Source: Deltaproteobacteria bacterium (lineage in GTDB: Bacteria > Myxococcota_A > UBA9042 > PHBI01). From it: DNA of 49,637 nt. The stretch spans positions 1 to 49,637 of the forward strand of contig JAEUKJ010000512.1 of assembly GCA_016792665.1 (NCBI GenBank), read 5' to 3'. Positions 35,999 to 46,100 of this stretch are shown here, in pieces; position 1 is the first letter of the stretch; each line of letters begins with the position of its first letter. A program made the position numbers and the translations under genes. The notes beneath the pieces were generated by a model, which saw nothing but the letters and a program-made list of their open reading frames with translations, did no database searches and had not been told where the DNA came from.

Positions 35999-38900
35999 AT
36001 GGATCCGACCCCACGCGTTCTCCTCACCTTCATCGCCGTGCTCGCCCTCGCCGCGTGCAGTGATTCCGACAAGACCGGAACCACCGACACCGGCGACACC
36101 GCGAACGAGGTCGTCGACACCAGCGACACGCCCGATACAACCGATACGACCGACACCGACGTCGGCGGCGACACCCGCGACACCAGCGGCGACGACGCCG
36201 ACGCGGCCGACTCGGGTGATGGTGAGGCACCGCTGCCGGGCGAGTTCGGGGCCCCTTGCACCGAGAACAAGGACTGTAACAGCGGCTGGTGCGTGTCCTC
36301 GAACCTCGGCCCGCTCTGCTCGCGCACCTGCGTCGAGGACTGTCCCGGCGGCTGGAACTGCCTCGGCGTGACCGACCAGGCCGACGTGACCTTCCTCTGC
36401 GTCCCGGGCAACAACCGCCTCTGCCAGCCGTGCACCGTCGATACGCAGTGCGGCTCGGGCTACTGCCTCGAGCGCCAGGAAGGCCAGCGCTGCTCGGGCT
36501 CGTGCCAGACCGACCGCGACTGCCCCAACGGCTACGAATGCAAGATGACCGACAGCGAGGTCGTCACCGACAAGCGCAGCCTCCAGTGCATCCCGAAGAA
36601 CGACTCGTGCGAGTGCCTGCCGGGCCAGGAAGGGCTCGAGCGCCCGTGCAACAACCAGAACGCCAGCGGCACCTGCTGGGGCCTCGAGACGTGCCTTGGC
36701 CTGCCCGGGTGGAGCGAGTGCGACGCCCCCGTGCCGACCGCCGAGGTCTGCGACGGCGTCGACAACAACTGCAACCTGTTCGTCGACGAGGGCATCGTGG
36801 CCGAGACCTGCGAGGTCTCGAACACGTTCGGGACCTGCGTCGGGCGCCGCGTCTGTCAGGGCGAGGCGGGCTTCACGTGCATCGCTGCGACGCCCGCGGC
36901 CGAGGCCTGCAACTACCAGGACGACGACTGCGACGGCCTCACCGACGAGGACTTCGCCGACGTCGCGAGCGGCCTCTACGTGAGCGACACCAACTGCGGC
37001 GTGTGCGGCAACGACTGCACCGGCTTCTTCCCGAACGCGACCTCGGGGTGTGTCGCCGAGGGCGGCTCGGCCCGCTGCGTCGTGACCTCGTGCGCCGCCG
37101 GTTTCTACCAGGCCGGCCCGACGACCTGCCTGCCGGTCGTCGCCGCGGGGTGTCTGCCCTGCACGGCGGACGCGAACTGCATCGTGCCGGGCAACGCGTG
37201 TGTCCCTCTGGATGGTGGCAGCGCGTGCGCCGAGGACTGCGGTCCGGGCAACCTCAATGGAAGGCCGGCAGGCGTCTGCGCCAGCGGCTACTCGTGCGAG
37301 CCGGTCGGCGACGGGCGCCAGGTGTGCGTGCCCGACACCGGGTCGTGCGCGTGCCTGGCGTCCAACGACGCTGGCCGCACGCGCGCCTGCACCGCCAGCA
37401 ACGCGTTCGGCACATGTGCCGGCTCGCAGACCTGCAACCCCGAGGCGGGCGGCTTCACCGAGTGCACCGCGCGCGTGCCGTCGGCCGAGACCTGCAACGG
37501 AGTCGACGACGACTGCGACGGGCTCGTCGACGAGGACGCGCCGGTTCCGACCGAGGCCTGCCAGAAGCAGAACGCGTCGGGCACGTGCACCGGGGCATGG
37601 CGCTGCACCGGGCTCGGCGGCTGGTCGTGCAACGCGCTGACGCCCGCGCCCGAGAGCTGCAACCGCCAGGACGACGACTGCGACGGCAAGACCGACGAGG
37701 ACTTCACGGACCTGACGAGCGGCCTCTACGTGGCCGACCAGAACTGCGGCGTGTGCGGCAACGACTGCACCGGCTTCTTCCCGAACGCGCTGTCGGGCTG
37801 CATCTCGGACGGGAGCAGCGCGCGCTGCGGCGTCATGGAGTGCGAGGCCGGGTACTACCAGGCGAGCTCGACGACCTGCTTGCCGGTCATCGCGACCGGC
37901 TGCGCGCCGTGCACCGCGGACGCCAACTGCGTCGTGCCGGGCAACGCGTGCGTGCCCTTGGATGGGGGCAACGCGTGCGCCGAGGACTGCGGCCCGGGCA
38001 ACCTCAATGGGCGACCCGAGGGGGTCTGTGCCGCGGGCTTCAGCTGCACCGCCATCGACGCGAGCCGACGCGTGTGCGTGCCCGACACCGGATCCTGCGG
38101 GTGCCTCACGGCGCAAGACTCGGGCAAGACGCGCGCCTGCACCGAGGCCAACGCGTTCGGGACGTGCGCGGGGACCCAGACCTGCAGCCCACAGAGCGGC
38201 GGCTTCTCGGCGTGCTCGGCGCGTGTGCCCGCGGCCGAGACCTGCAATGGCCAGGACGACGACTGCGACGGCCTGGTCGACGAGGACGTGAGCGAGCCGG
38301 TCGAGGCCTGCCAGCGGACCAACGCGTCGGGCACCTGCGGCGGGAGCTGGCGCTGCTCGGGCCCGAGTGGCTGGGTGTGCAGCGCGCTCGTGCCGGCGGA
38401 CGAGACGTGCAACGGGCTGGATGACGACTGCGACGGGCAGACCGACGAGGACTATCGCGACGCGGCGGGCCTCTATGTGAGTGAGGCGCACTGCGGGATC
38501 TGCAACCGCGACTGCGACAGCGTGGTCTTGTTCTCGAGTGCCACCGAGTGCCGCGTCGAGGGCGGGGTCGCCGTGTGCGTCGCGACCGCGTGCGACGACG
38601 GCTTCTTCATCCCGCCCGACACCAACCGCGTGTGCGTGCCGACCTCGGGCGCGTCCGCGTGCTCGCCGTGCGCGGACGACGCGCAGTGCGCCGAGCTGTC
38701 CAACGGGCGCTGCTCGACCATCGATGGGGGGCGCTTCTGCACCGCCGGGTGTGGGCCGGGTGGAACATGTGATAGTGGCTATCAGTGCACTGCCGGCCGC
38801 TGCCTGCCGACCACGGCGTCGTGTACGTGTCGCGCCGGCTTCGAGGGGACGCTGCGGCCGTGCGTCAACCAGAACGGGGCGGGCGCCTGCACCGGCACGC

Positions 38901-41900
38901 AGACCTGTGACCCGACGGCGTCGCCCGGGTGGAGCACGTGCTCGGCCAAGGTGCCAGCGGCCGAGACCTGCAACGGGCAGGACGACGACTGCAACGGTCG
39001 CGTCGACGAGGACGTCACGCACGCGCCGGCGGGTTGCGCAGCGCAGAACCAGTTCGGCACCTGCACCGCGACCTATCGCTGCGAAGGGGTCAACGGCTGG
39101 CAGTGCCCGGTCTCGAACCCGCAGGTCGAGCTCTGCAACTTCCAGGACGACAACTGCGACGGCCGCGTCGACGAGACCTTCCGGAACGCGAGCGGCACCT
39201 ACGTCGACGACCGCAACTGCGGCAACTGCGGGACCTCGTGCGTGGGGCTCATCCCGAACGCGACCTCGCAGTGCGTCGACCTCGGCAACGCCGCGCGCTG
39301 CGAGGTCAAGACGTGCAGCCCCGGCTACTACCAGGCCGGGCCGCTGACCTGCCTGCCCGCCATCGACGCGGCCTGCGCGCCGTGTGTGACCGATGCGAAC
39401 TGCCCGACGCCCGGCGACCGCTGCTTGAACCTCGACGGCGGGCGCTTCTGCGGCCGCGACTGCAGCGCGACCAACAAGCACGGAAACCCGGTCGGCGCGT
39501 GCGCGAGTGGCTACGAGTGCGTGGCCTTCGCGGGTGGCGCGGACCAGTGCGTGCCGACCTCGCGGAGCTGCTCGTGTCTGGCGGACGACGGCGGCGACGT
39601 GCGGACCTGCCAACGCCAGGGCGCGGCCGGGACCTGCTACGGCACCGAGAGCTGCGCGCCCGAGAGCGGCTGGGGCGGCTGCACGGCGGCGACGCCGGTG
39701 GCCGAGACGTGCAACGGCAAGGACGACGACTGCAACGGTCGCGTCGACGAGGGCGTGAGCGCGCCGGTGGCCCCGTGCCAGGTGCAGAACGGGTTCGGCA
39801 CGTGCAGCGCGGCGTGGAGCTGTGGCGGCGAGGCGGGCTGGGTGTGCAACGCGAAGACGCCGGTCGCCGAGGCGTGCAACGGGCAGGACGACGACTGCGA
39901 TGGGTCGATCGACGAGGACTTCAAGAACGCCTCGGGCGTGTACAACGCGCTGACGAGCTGCGGCGCGTGCGGCATCACGTGTGTCGGTGCCATCCCGAAC
40001 GCGAGCGCTACGTGCCAGGTCGCCGGGCAGACCGCGCGCTGCGAGGTCGCGAGCTGTGACGCCGGATACTACAAGGCGAGCGCGACGACATGTCTGCCGG
40101 CCGCGAGCTCGCAGTGCCTGGCGTGCTCGACGGACGCGAACTGCCCGACCCCGGGCGACAAGTGCCTCACCCTGGATGGGGCCAAGGTGTGCGGGCGCGA
40201 CTGCGCGGCGGGCAACGTGTACGGGACGCCGGCCGGGCAGTGCACGGCGGGCAACGTGTGCCAGGACTTCGGCAACGGGGTGCGCCAGTGCGTGCCGACC
40301 TCGGGGAGCTGCACGTGCCTCGCCGGGGACGCTGGCAAGACGCGGAGCTGCTTCGCGAACAACGTGAACGGCACCTGCTTTGGGACCTCGGCCTGCAACC
40401 CGGCCAGCGGCTGGGGTGCGTGTGACGCGCGCGTGCCGGCGGCCGAGTCGTGCAACACGGTCGACGATGATTGCAACGCGCAGATCGACGACGTGAGCGG
40501 GCGCGGGCAGAGCTGCAACATCAGCAACGCGTTTGGGACGTGCTCGGGTATCCGAGACTGCGTCGCGGGCCAGGGGGCGCTCACGTGCGTTGGCAAGACG
40601 CCGGGGGCCGAGGTCTGCAACTACCTCGACGACGACTGCGACGGGACCACCGACGAGGGCTTCCCGACGCTGAACCAGAGTTGTTCGAACGGGGTCGGCG
40701 CGTGCCAGCGCTTCGGCTTCAACGTGTGCACGGCCAACGGGGCCGGGGTGCAGTGCAACGCGGTCGCGGGCGCGTCGTCGGCCGAGGTCTGCGACGGCAT
40801 CGACAACAACTGCAACGGGCAGACCGACGAGGGCGCGGCGTTTACGCAGAAGGGGCAGCCCTGCACGCTGGGACAGGGCGTCTGCCAGGTCACGGGCGTC
40901 TATCAGTGCGCGGCCAACGGGGCCTCGGTGGCCTGCAGCCAGACCCCGCCCGCGGCTGCGGTCCAGACCGAGGCCGGCCTGTGCAATAACCTCGACGATG
41001 ACTGCGATGGGTCGATCGACGAGGACTTCGCGAACAAGGGACAGGTGTGCTCGGTCGGTACCGGCGTGTGCCGGGCGTTCGGCAACTTCGTGTGCGCCGC
41101 CAATGGTGCCAGCACCACGTGCAACGCGGTCGCGGGGGCCTCGTCCGCCGAGACGTGCGATCTGTTGGACAACAACTGCGATGGCCAGACCGACGAGTCC
41201 TTCAAGAACGGGCAGGGCAAGTACAGCCTCGATACGACCTGCGGGAACTGCTTCACCGACTGCCGCACCATCTTGAACAAGCCCAAGGGCTACGGCGTGT
41301 GCGACGCGGTCCCGGCGGTCCCGGGGTGCAAGCTGCAGTGCTGCCGCGCGGGGGATGCGAACGCGGCGTGCGATGGCGGCAACTGGTACGACCTCAACGC
41401 GGTGCCGGATGACGGCTGCGAGCTGCGGCTCGACCCGGATGCGATCTACGTGTCGACCTCGGATGTGGGGGCGTTGAACCAGCAGGGGTGCGGTCTCGGG
41501 CCGCGCGGCACGGGCACCAACGGCGCGAACTATCCGTGCAAGACCATCACTTACGGACTCAGCGAAGCGGTGCGTTTGAACCGCGGCAAGGTGCTGGTCG
41601 CCGACGGTCTGTATGTCGAGTCGGTCACGCTCATCGCGGGCAAGCAGCTGCTCGGTGGCTATCGCGCCGACACCTGGGAGCGCAACGTCGCGGCGACCAA
41701 CACCAGCGTGCGCGGTCCGACGGTGGTGGTCGGGCACTCGAAGACCATCATCGCGGACGGCATCACGACCGCGACCGTCTTCGAGGGCTTCATCGTGTAC
41801 GGCGGCACGACCTTCGCGGCGGGTCAGAACAGCTACGCGTTCTGGCTGCGCGGCTCGAACCAGAACCTGCAGGTCAAGAACAACATCGTCTTCGGCGGCA

Positions 41901-43012
41901 ACGGCGGCGACGGCGCGGCGGGTGCGGCGGGCAGCGGCGGCACTGATGGCGGGGCGGCCCAGCCGGGCGAGCGCGCGGTCCTGACGTCGAGCCACGACCA
42001 GTGCACGAACCAGCCGAACCAGCCGGGCAACGTCGCCGACTGCTTCAACGGAGCGGGAGTCCTCGTGTCGACCTTCTGCGGCAACGGCGGCACCAACTCG
42101 TGCGGGGGCGAGTCGGTCAGCGGCGGCAACGGCCGAGGCGCGGCGTGCCCTTCGAACACCTCGCAACAGGGCACCGGCAACAACGGATCGGCTGCCACCA
42201 ACGGCGGCGTGGCCGGGACCGGTGGGATCGGGGGCAAGGACCGGTACAGCAACGACTGCGGCACGTTCTTCGCGAGCGGGACGGCGACCGCGAGTGCTGG
42301 CACCGACGGTGCGCGTGGTGTCGATCGCGCGGGCGGCAACGGATGCTCGGTGGCGGTCGGCAGCGTGACGAGCAACGAGTGGATCGGCACCGACGGCGAC
42401 GCTGGCCTGGGTGGGCGTCACGGCGGCGGCGGCGGTGGCGGCGGAGCCGGTGGTGGCGCGGATGTCACGACCGCCTGCACCAGCGGCACCGACACGACGC
42501 GTGACTCGCTGGGCGGATCGGGCGGTGGCGGTGGCGCAGGCGGCTGCGGCGGCACGGCGGGCGGCGGCGGCAAGGCCGGTGGCGGTGCCTTCGTCTTCTT
42601 CATCACGAACAACGCGACGACGGCGGCGGCCAACCTGCCGACCCTCACGGGCAACACGGTGACGCGCGGCACGGGAGGCAAGGGCGGCAACGGTGGCATC
42701 GGCGGCAAGGGTGGGCGTGGCGGCGATGGTGGCGCGGGTGGCGCGGTCGCGGGGCGCTGGGACTACGCCATGGGCCAGGGCGGGCGTGGCGGGCAGGGCG
42801 GTGACGGAGGGCACGGTGGCGGCGGCGGCGGTGGCTGCGGCGGCGTGAGCTACGGTGTGTACGTCCACAACTTCAGCGGCGCGCCGACCTATCACACCGG
42901 CAACAGCTTCGTGGTCTCGGGTGCGGGTGGGGCGGGTGGCGGCGGTGGTGCGTCGCCCGGCAGCACGGGCGGGAGCGGGTCGGCGGGGACCTCGGCCGAC
43001 CGCAACTACTGA
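35999..43012 (+). CDS. MopE-type Cys-rich surface lipoprotein with beta-helix and Gly-rich C-terminus (long paralogue)
   Basis: A 2337-aa probable lipoprotein (signal with ALAAC lipobox). A DT-rich linker covers about 22-75. Cys-rich modules from about 80 to 1800 contain many copies of the MopE-type metal-binding motif, such as CDGVDNNCNLFVDEG and CNYQDDDCDGLTDEDF, whose Asp/Asn pattern resembles calcium loops. Five long modules of about 247 residues occur in tandem, each also holding NCGVCGNDC, GNACVPLDGG and CVPDTGSC. At about 1810-1970 a predicted right-handed beta-helix (DUF1565-like) begins DAIYVSTSDVG. The last 370 residues are very glycine-rich (GGNGGDG, GGGGGG) with scattered Cys, and end SADRNY. 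ATG 35999 follows ACGGAG; the open frame upstream to 35711 is not supported. Likely a surface metal- or calcium-binding fibre; the ligand is unproven. Confidence 0.9.
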   Translation: MDPTPRVLLTFIAVLALAACSDSDKTGTTDTGDTANEVVDTSDTPDTTDTTDTDVGGDTRDTSGDDADAADSGDGEAPLPGEFGAPCTENKDCNSGWCVSSNLGPLCSRTCVEDCPGGWNCLGVTDQADVTFLCVPGNNRLCQPCTVDTQCGSGYCLERQEGQRCSGSCQTDRDCPNGYECKMTDSEVVTDKRSLQCIPKNDSCECLPGQEGLERPCNNQNASGTCWGLETCLGLPGWSECDAPVPTAEVCDGVDNNCNLFVDEGIVAETCEVSNTFGTCVGRRVCQGEAGFTCIAATPAAEACNYQDDDCDGLTDEDFADVASGLYVSDTNCGVCGNDCTGFFPNATSGCVAEGGSARCVVTSCAAGFYQAGPTTCLPVVAAGCLPCTADANCIVPGNACVPLDGGSACAEDCGPGNLNGRPAGVCASGYSCEPVGDGRQVCVPDTGSCACLASNDAGRTRACTASNAFGTCAGSQTCNPEAGGFTECTARVPSAETCNGVDDDCDGLVDEDAPVPTEACQKQNASGTCTGAWRCTGLGGWSCNALTPAPESCNRQDDDCDGKTDEDFTDLTSGLYVADQNCGVCGNDCTGFFPNALSGCISDGSSARCGVMECEAGYYQASSTTCLPVIATGCAPCTADANCVVPGNACVPLDGGNACAEDCGPGNLNGRPEGVCAAGFSCTAIDASRRVCVPDTGSCGCLTAQDSGKTRACTEANAFGTCAGTQTCSPQSGGFSACSARVPAAETCNGQDDDCDGLVDEDVSEPVEACQRTNASGTCGGSWRCSGPSGWVCSALVPADETCNGLDDDCDGQTDEDYRDAAGLYVSEAHCGICNRDCDSVVLFSSATECRVEGGVAVCVATACDDGFFIPPDTNRVCVPTSGASACSPCADDAQCAELSNGRCSTIDGGRFCTAGCGPGGTCDSGYQCTAGRCLPTTASCTCRAGFEGTLRPCVNQNGAGACTGTQTCDPTASPGWSTCSAKVPAAETCNGQDDDCNGRVDEDVTHAPAGCAAQNQFGTCTATYRCEGVNGWQCPVSNPQVELCNFQDDNCDGRVDETFRNASGTYVDDRNCGNCGTSCVGLIPNATSQCVDLGNAARCEVKTCSPGYYQAGPLTCLPAIDAACAPCVTDANCPTPGDRCLNLDGGRFCGRDCSATNKHGNPVGACASGYECVAFAGGADQCVPTSRSCSCLADDGGDVRTCQRQGAAGTCYGTESCAPESGWGGCTAATPVAETCNGKDDDCNGRVDEGVSAPVAPCQVQNGFGTCSAAWSCGGEAGWVCNAKTPVAEACNGQDDDCDGSIDEDFKNASGVYNALTSCGACGITCVGAIPNASATCQVAGQTARCEVASCDAGYYKASATTCLPAASSQCLACSTDANCPTPGDKCLTLDGAKVCGRDCAAGNVYGTPAGQCTAGNVCQDFGNGVRQCVPTSGSCTCLAGDAGKTRSCFANNVNGTCFGTSACNPASGWGACDARVPAAESCNTVDDDCNAQIDDVSGRGQSCNISNAFGTCSGIRDCVAGQGALTCVGKTPGAEVCNYLDDDCDGTTDEGFPTLNQSCSNGVGACQRFGFNVCTANGAGVQCNAVAGASSAEVCDGIDNNCNGQTDEGAAFTQKGQPCTLGQGVCQVTGVYQCAANGASVACSQTPPAAAVQTEAGLCNNLDDDCDGSIDEDFANKGQVCSVGTGVCRAFGNFVCAANGASTTCNAVAGASSAETCDLLDNNCDGQTDESFKNGQGKYSLDTTCGNCFTDCRTILNKPKGYGVCDAVPAVPGCKLQCCRAGDANAACDGGNWYDLNAVPDDGCELRLDPDAIYVSTSDVGALNQQGCGLGPRGTGTNGANYPCKTITYGLSEAVRLNRGKVLVADGLYVESVTLIAGKQLLGGYRADTWERNVAATNTSVRGPTVVVGHSKTIIADGITTATVFEGFIVYGGTTFAAGQNSYAFWLRGSNQNLQVKNNIVFGGNGGDGAAGAAGSGGTDGGAAQPGERAVLTSSHDQCTNQPNQPGNVADCFNGAGVLVSTFCGNGGTNSCGGESVSGGNGRGAACPSNTSQQGTGNNGSAATNGGVAGTGGIGGKDRYSNDCGTFFASGTATASAGTDGARGVDRAGGNGCSVAVGSVTSNEWIGTDGDAGLGGRHGGGGGGGGAGGGADVTTACTSGTDTTRDSLGGSGGGGGAGGCGGTAGGGGKAGGGAFVFFITNNATTAAANLPTLTGNTVTRGTGGKGGNGGIGGKGGRGGDGGAGGAVAGRWDYAMGQGGRGGQGGDGGHGGGGGGGCGGVSYGVYVHNFSGAPTYHTGNSFVVSGAGGAGGGGGASPGSTGGSGSAGTSADRNY
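36748..41190 (+). repeat. Tandem super-modules of about 740 bp
   Basis: Motif anchors of the form CNGxDDDC recur at about 36748, 37492, 38241, 38968, 39709 and 40449, giving steps of about 744, 749, 727, 741 and 740 bases, that is five modules of about 247 codons. The short paralogue at 43177 has the same flanks but only one such step (about 43905 to 44647). After the last module a shorter repeat series continues to about 41190. Confidence 0.85.
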
Positions 43013-43176
43013 CGTCGCCGGAGTGCGTGGGCGAGGTGGTTCGACGCGGAGCGCGGCGTCGCCTCGGCCACCAAAGCGCGTGCTTCGGGCGGCATACGCT
43101 GGTAGGCTGCGCGCCGGCGTGGGGACCCGCCGAAGAGGCTTTCGAGTCCCCATGTTCTCAATGAGGGGAGTCGAAG

Positions 43177-46100
43177 ATGCGTCGAGGATCTCTGGTGCGG
43201 GTCGGATGGTTGGGTGTCGCGGCGCTCGCAGTGCTCGCTGGTGCGTGCAGCGACAGCGACAAGACGGGGACCGACGACGTCGCCGACAGCGTGGATGCCG
43301 ACGTCGAGGACACGACCGTCGACACCGTCGACACGACACCCGACACGGATGTCGTAGATTCGACGACCCCCGATGCGGACACGACGCCCGAGCCCGGGGC
43401 CTTCGGGGCGCCCTGCACGGAGAACAAGGACTGCAACTCGGGGTGGTGTGTCTCGTCGACGCTCGGGCCGCTGTGCTCGCGCACGTGCGAGGAGGACTGT
43501 CCGACGGGGTGGAGCTGCCTCGGCATCACGGACCAGATCGACGTCACCTTCCTGTGCGTGCCGTCGAACAATCGCCTGTGCCAGCCGTGCACGGTCGATA
43601 CGCAGTGCGGCTCGGGCTATTGCCTGACGCGCCAGGATGGGCTGCGCTGCTCGACCGCGTGCCGCAGCAACACCGATTGTCCGAGCGGCTATAGCTGCAA
43701 GACCACCGAGTCCGAGGGGGTCACCGACAAGCGCAGCTCGCAGTGCATCCCCGACAACGACTCGTGCGAGTGCCTGCCGGGGCAGGAGGGTCTCCAGCGG
43801 CCGTGCAAGAACGAGAACGAGTCGGGCACGTGCTGGGGGCTCGAGACCTGTGGCGGCATCACCGGGTGGAGCACGTGTGACGCGCAGGTGCCCTCGGCCG
43901 AGGTGTGTGACGGCGTCGACAACAACTGCAACCTGTTGGTCGACGAGGGCGTGTCGGAGCCCGCGGCGGCGTGCGCCGTGACGAACGAGACCGGGACGTG
44001 CGCGGCGCCGTGGACGTGCCAGGGCGCGACGGGCTGGGTGTGTCTCGCGCGGACGCCGGTGGCCGAGAGCTGCAACGGCGTCGACGACGACTGCGACCAG
44101 GCCATCGACGAGGACTTCAAGGACGAGGCCGGGCGCTACGCCTCGGCCGACAACTGCGGGGCCTGCGGGCTCTCGTGCGTCGGGGCGATCCCCAACGCGA
44201 CCGCGGCCTGCCGCATCGCCGGCGCGAACGCGCGCTGCGAGGTCGGTGAGTGCGACGCGGGCTACTACCCGGCGAGCGTCCTGACCTGCCTGCCGGCGAC
44301 GAGCTCGCTGTGCCTCGCGTGCTCGGCGGACGCGAACTGCCCGACCCCGGGCGACAAGTGCGTGCCGTTGGACGGGACCCAGATCTGCGGACAGGACTGC
44401 TCCGAGGGCAATGCCTATGGCACGGCCGCTGGGGTGTGCCCGGCGGGCAACACGTGCCGCGACTTCGGCGGTGGCGTGCGCCAGTGCGTGCCGACCTCGG
44501 GGAGCTGCAGCTGCCAGGACGGCGACGCCGGCAAGACGCGCAACTGCGTCGCGACCAACGCGGCGGGGACGTGCTTTGGCACGGCGACCTGCGACCCGGT
44601 GAGCGGCTGGGGGCAGTGCAATGCGCGCGTGCCGACGGCCGAGATCTGCAACGGCGCGGACGACGACTGCAACGCGCTGACCGATGACGTGCCGGGGCGC
44701 GGGGCGGTGTGCGCGATCGCGAATGGGTTCGGGTCGTGCCCGGGGGTCGAGGACTGCGCGGTCGGGTCGCAGGGGCTGACCTGCGTGGGTAAGACGCCCG
44801 CGGCCGAGGTCTGCAACTACGTGGACGACGACTGCGACGGGGCGACCGACGAGGGCTTCGCGAACCTGAACCAGAGCTGCTCGAGCGGGGTTGGCGCGTG
44901 CCAGCGCTTCGGCTTCAACGTGTGCACGGCGAACGGTCAGGGGACGCAGTGCAACGCGGTGGCGGGCGCGACCGCGACCGAGATCTGCGACAACATCGAC
45001 AACGACTGCGACGGGCAGACCGACGAGGGGGCGGCGTTCGCGCAGAAGGGGCAGCCGTGCACGCTCGGACAGGGCGTGTGCCAGGTGACCGGTGTCTTCC
45101 AGTGCGCGGGCAATGGGCAGTCGGTGGCCTGCAGCCAGACGCCGCCAGCGGCCGCGGTGTCGACCGAGGCGGGGCTGTGCAACAACCTCGACGATGACTG
45201 CGACGGGTCGGTCGACGAGGACTTCCCGAACAAGGGACAGGTGTGCTCGGTCGGCACGGGTGTGTGCCGGGCGTTCGGCAACTTCGCGTGCGCGGCCAAC
45301 GGGGGCAGCACGGTGTGCAACGCGGTCGCGGGGGCGTCGTCGGCCGAGAGCTGCGACCTCCTGGACAACAACTGCGATGGGCAGACCGACGAGACCTTCA
45401 AGAACGGGCAGGGCAAGTACGCCCTCGACACGACGTGCGGCAACTGCTTCACCGACTGCCGCGCGATCTTGAACAAGCCGCACAGCTACGGCGTGTGCGA
45501 CGCGACGCCGGCCACCCCGGGGTGCAAGCTGCAGTGCTGCCGCGCGGGCGACACGAACGCGGCGTGCGACGGGAGCGACTGGTACGATCTCAACGGGGTC
45601 CCCGACGACGGCTGCGAGCTGAAGCTGGACCCTGACGCGATCTACGTGTCGACCTCGGACGTCGGGGCCCTCAACCAGCAGGGGTGCGGCCGCGGGCCGC
45701 GCGGCACGGGCGCCAACGGTGCCAATTATCCTTGCAAGACCATTACTTACGGCCTGGGTGAGGCGGCCCGTCAGGGTGTGAACCGCGGCAAGGTGCTGGT
45801 CGCCGATGGTCTGTATGTCGAGTCGCTGACGCTGGTCGCGGGCAAGCAGGTGCTGGGCGGCTATCGCGCGGACACGTGGGAGCGCAACGTCGCGGCGACC
45901 AACACGAGTGTGCGCGGACCGACGGTCGTGGCCGGGCACTCGAAGACGATCATCGCCGACGCGATCACGACCGCAACGGTGTTCGAGGGCTTCATCGTCT
46001 ATGGCGGCACGACCTTCGCGGCCGGGCAGAACAGCTATGCGTTCTGGCTGCGCGGCTCGAACCAGAACCTGCAGGTGAAGAACAACATCGTCTTCGGAGG

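Noticed and set aside
43013-43176. A small minus-strand gene ending ALRRRQ in the gap between the MopE-like genes
   Set aside because: It has no start with ribosome site inside the gap and is the tail of a long antisense shadow.
35945-43339. A 2464-codon open frame on the minus strand, antisense to the long MopE-like gene
   Set aside because: It has an Arg/Ala/Val-biased composition with no domain, mirrors the coding frame's GC-rich codons, and the plus strand has signal peptide, ribosome site, Cys modules and a paralogue.
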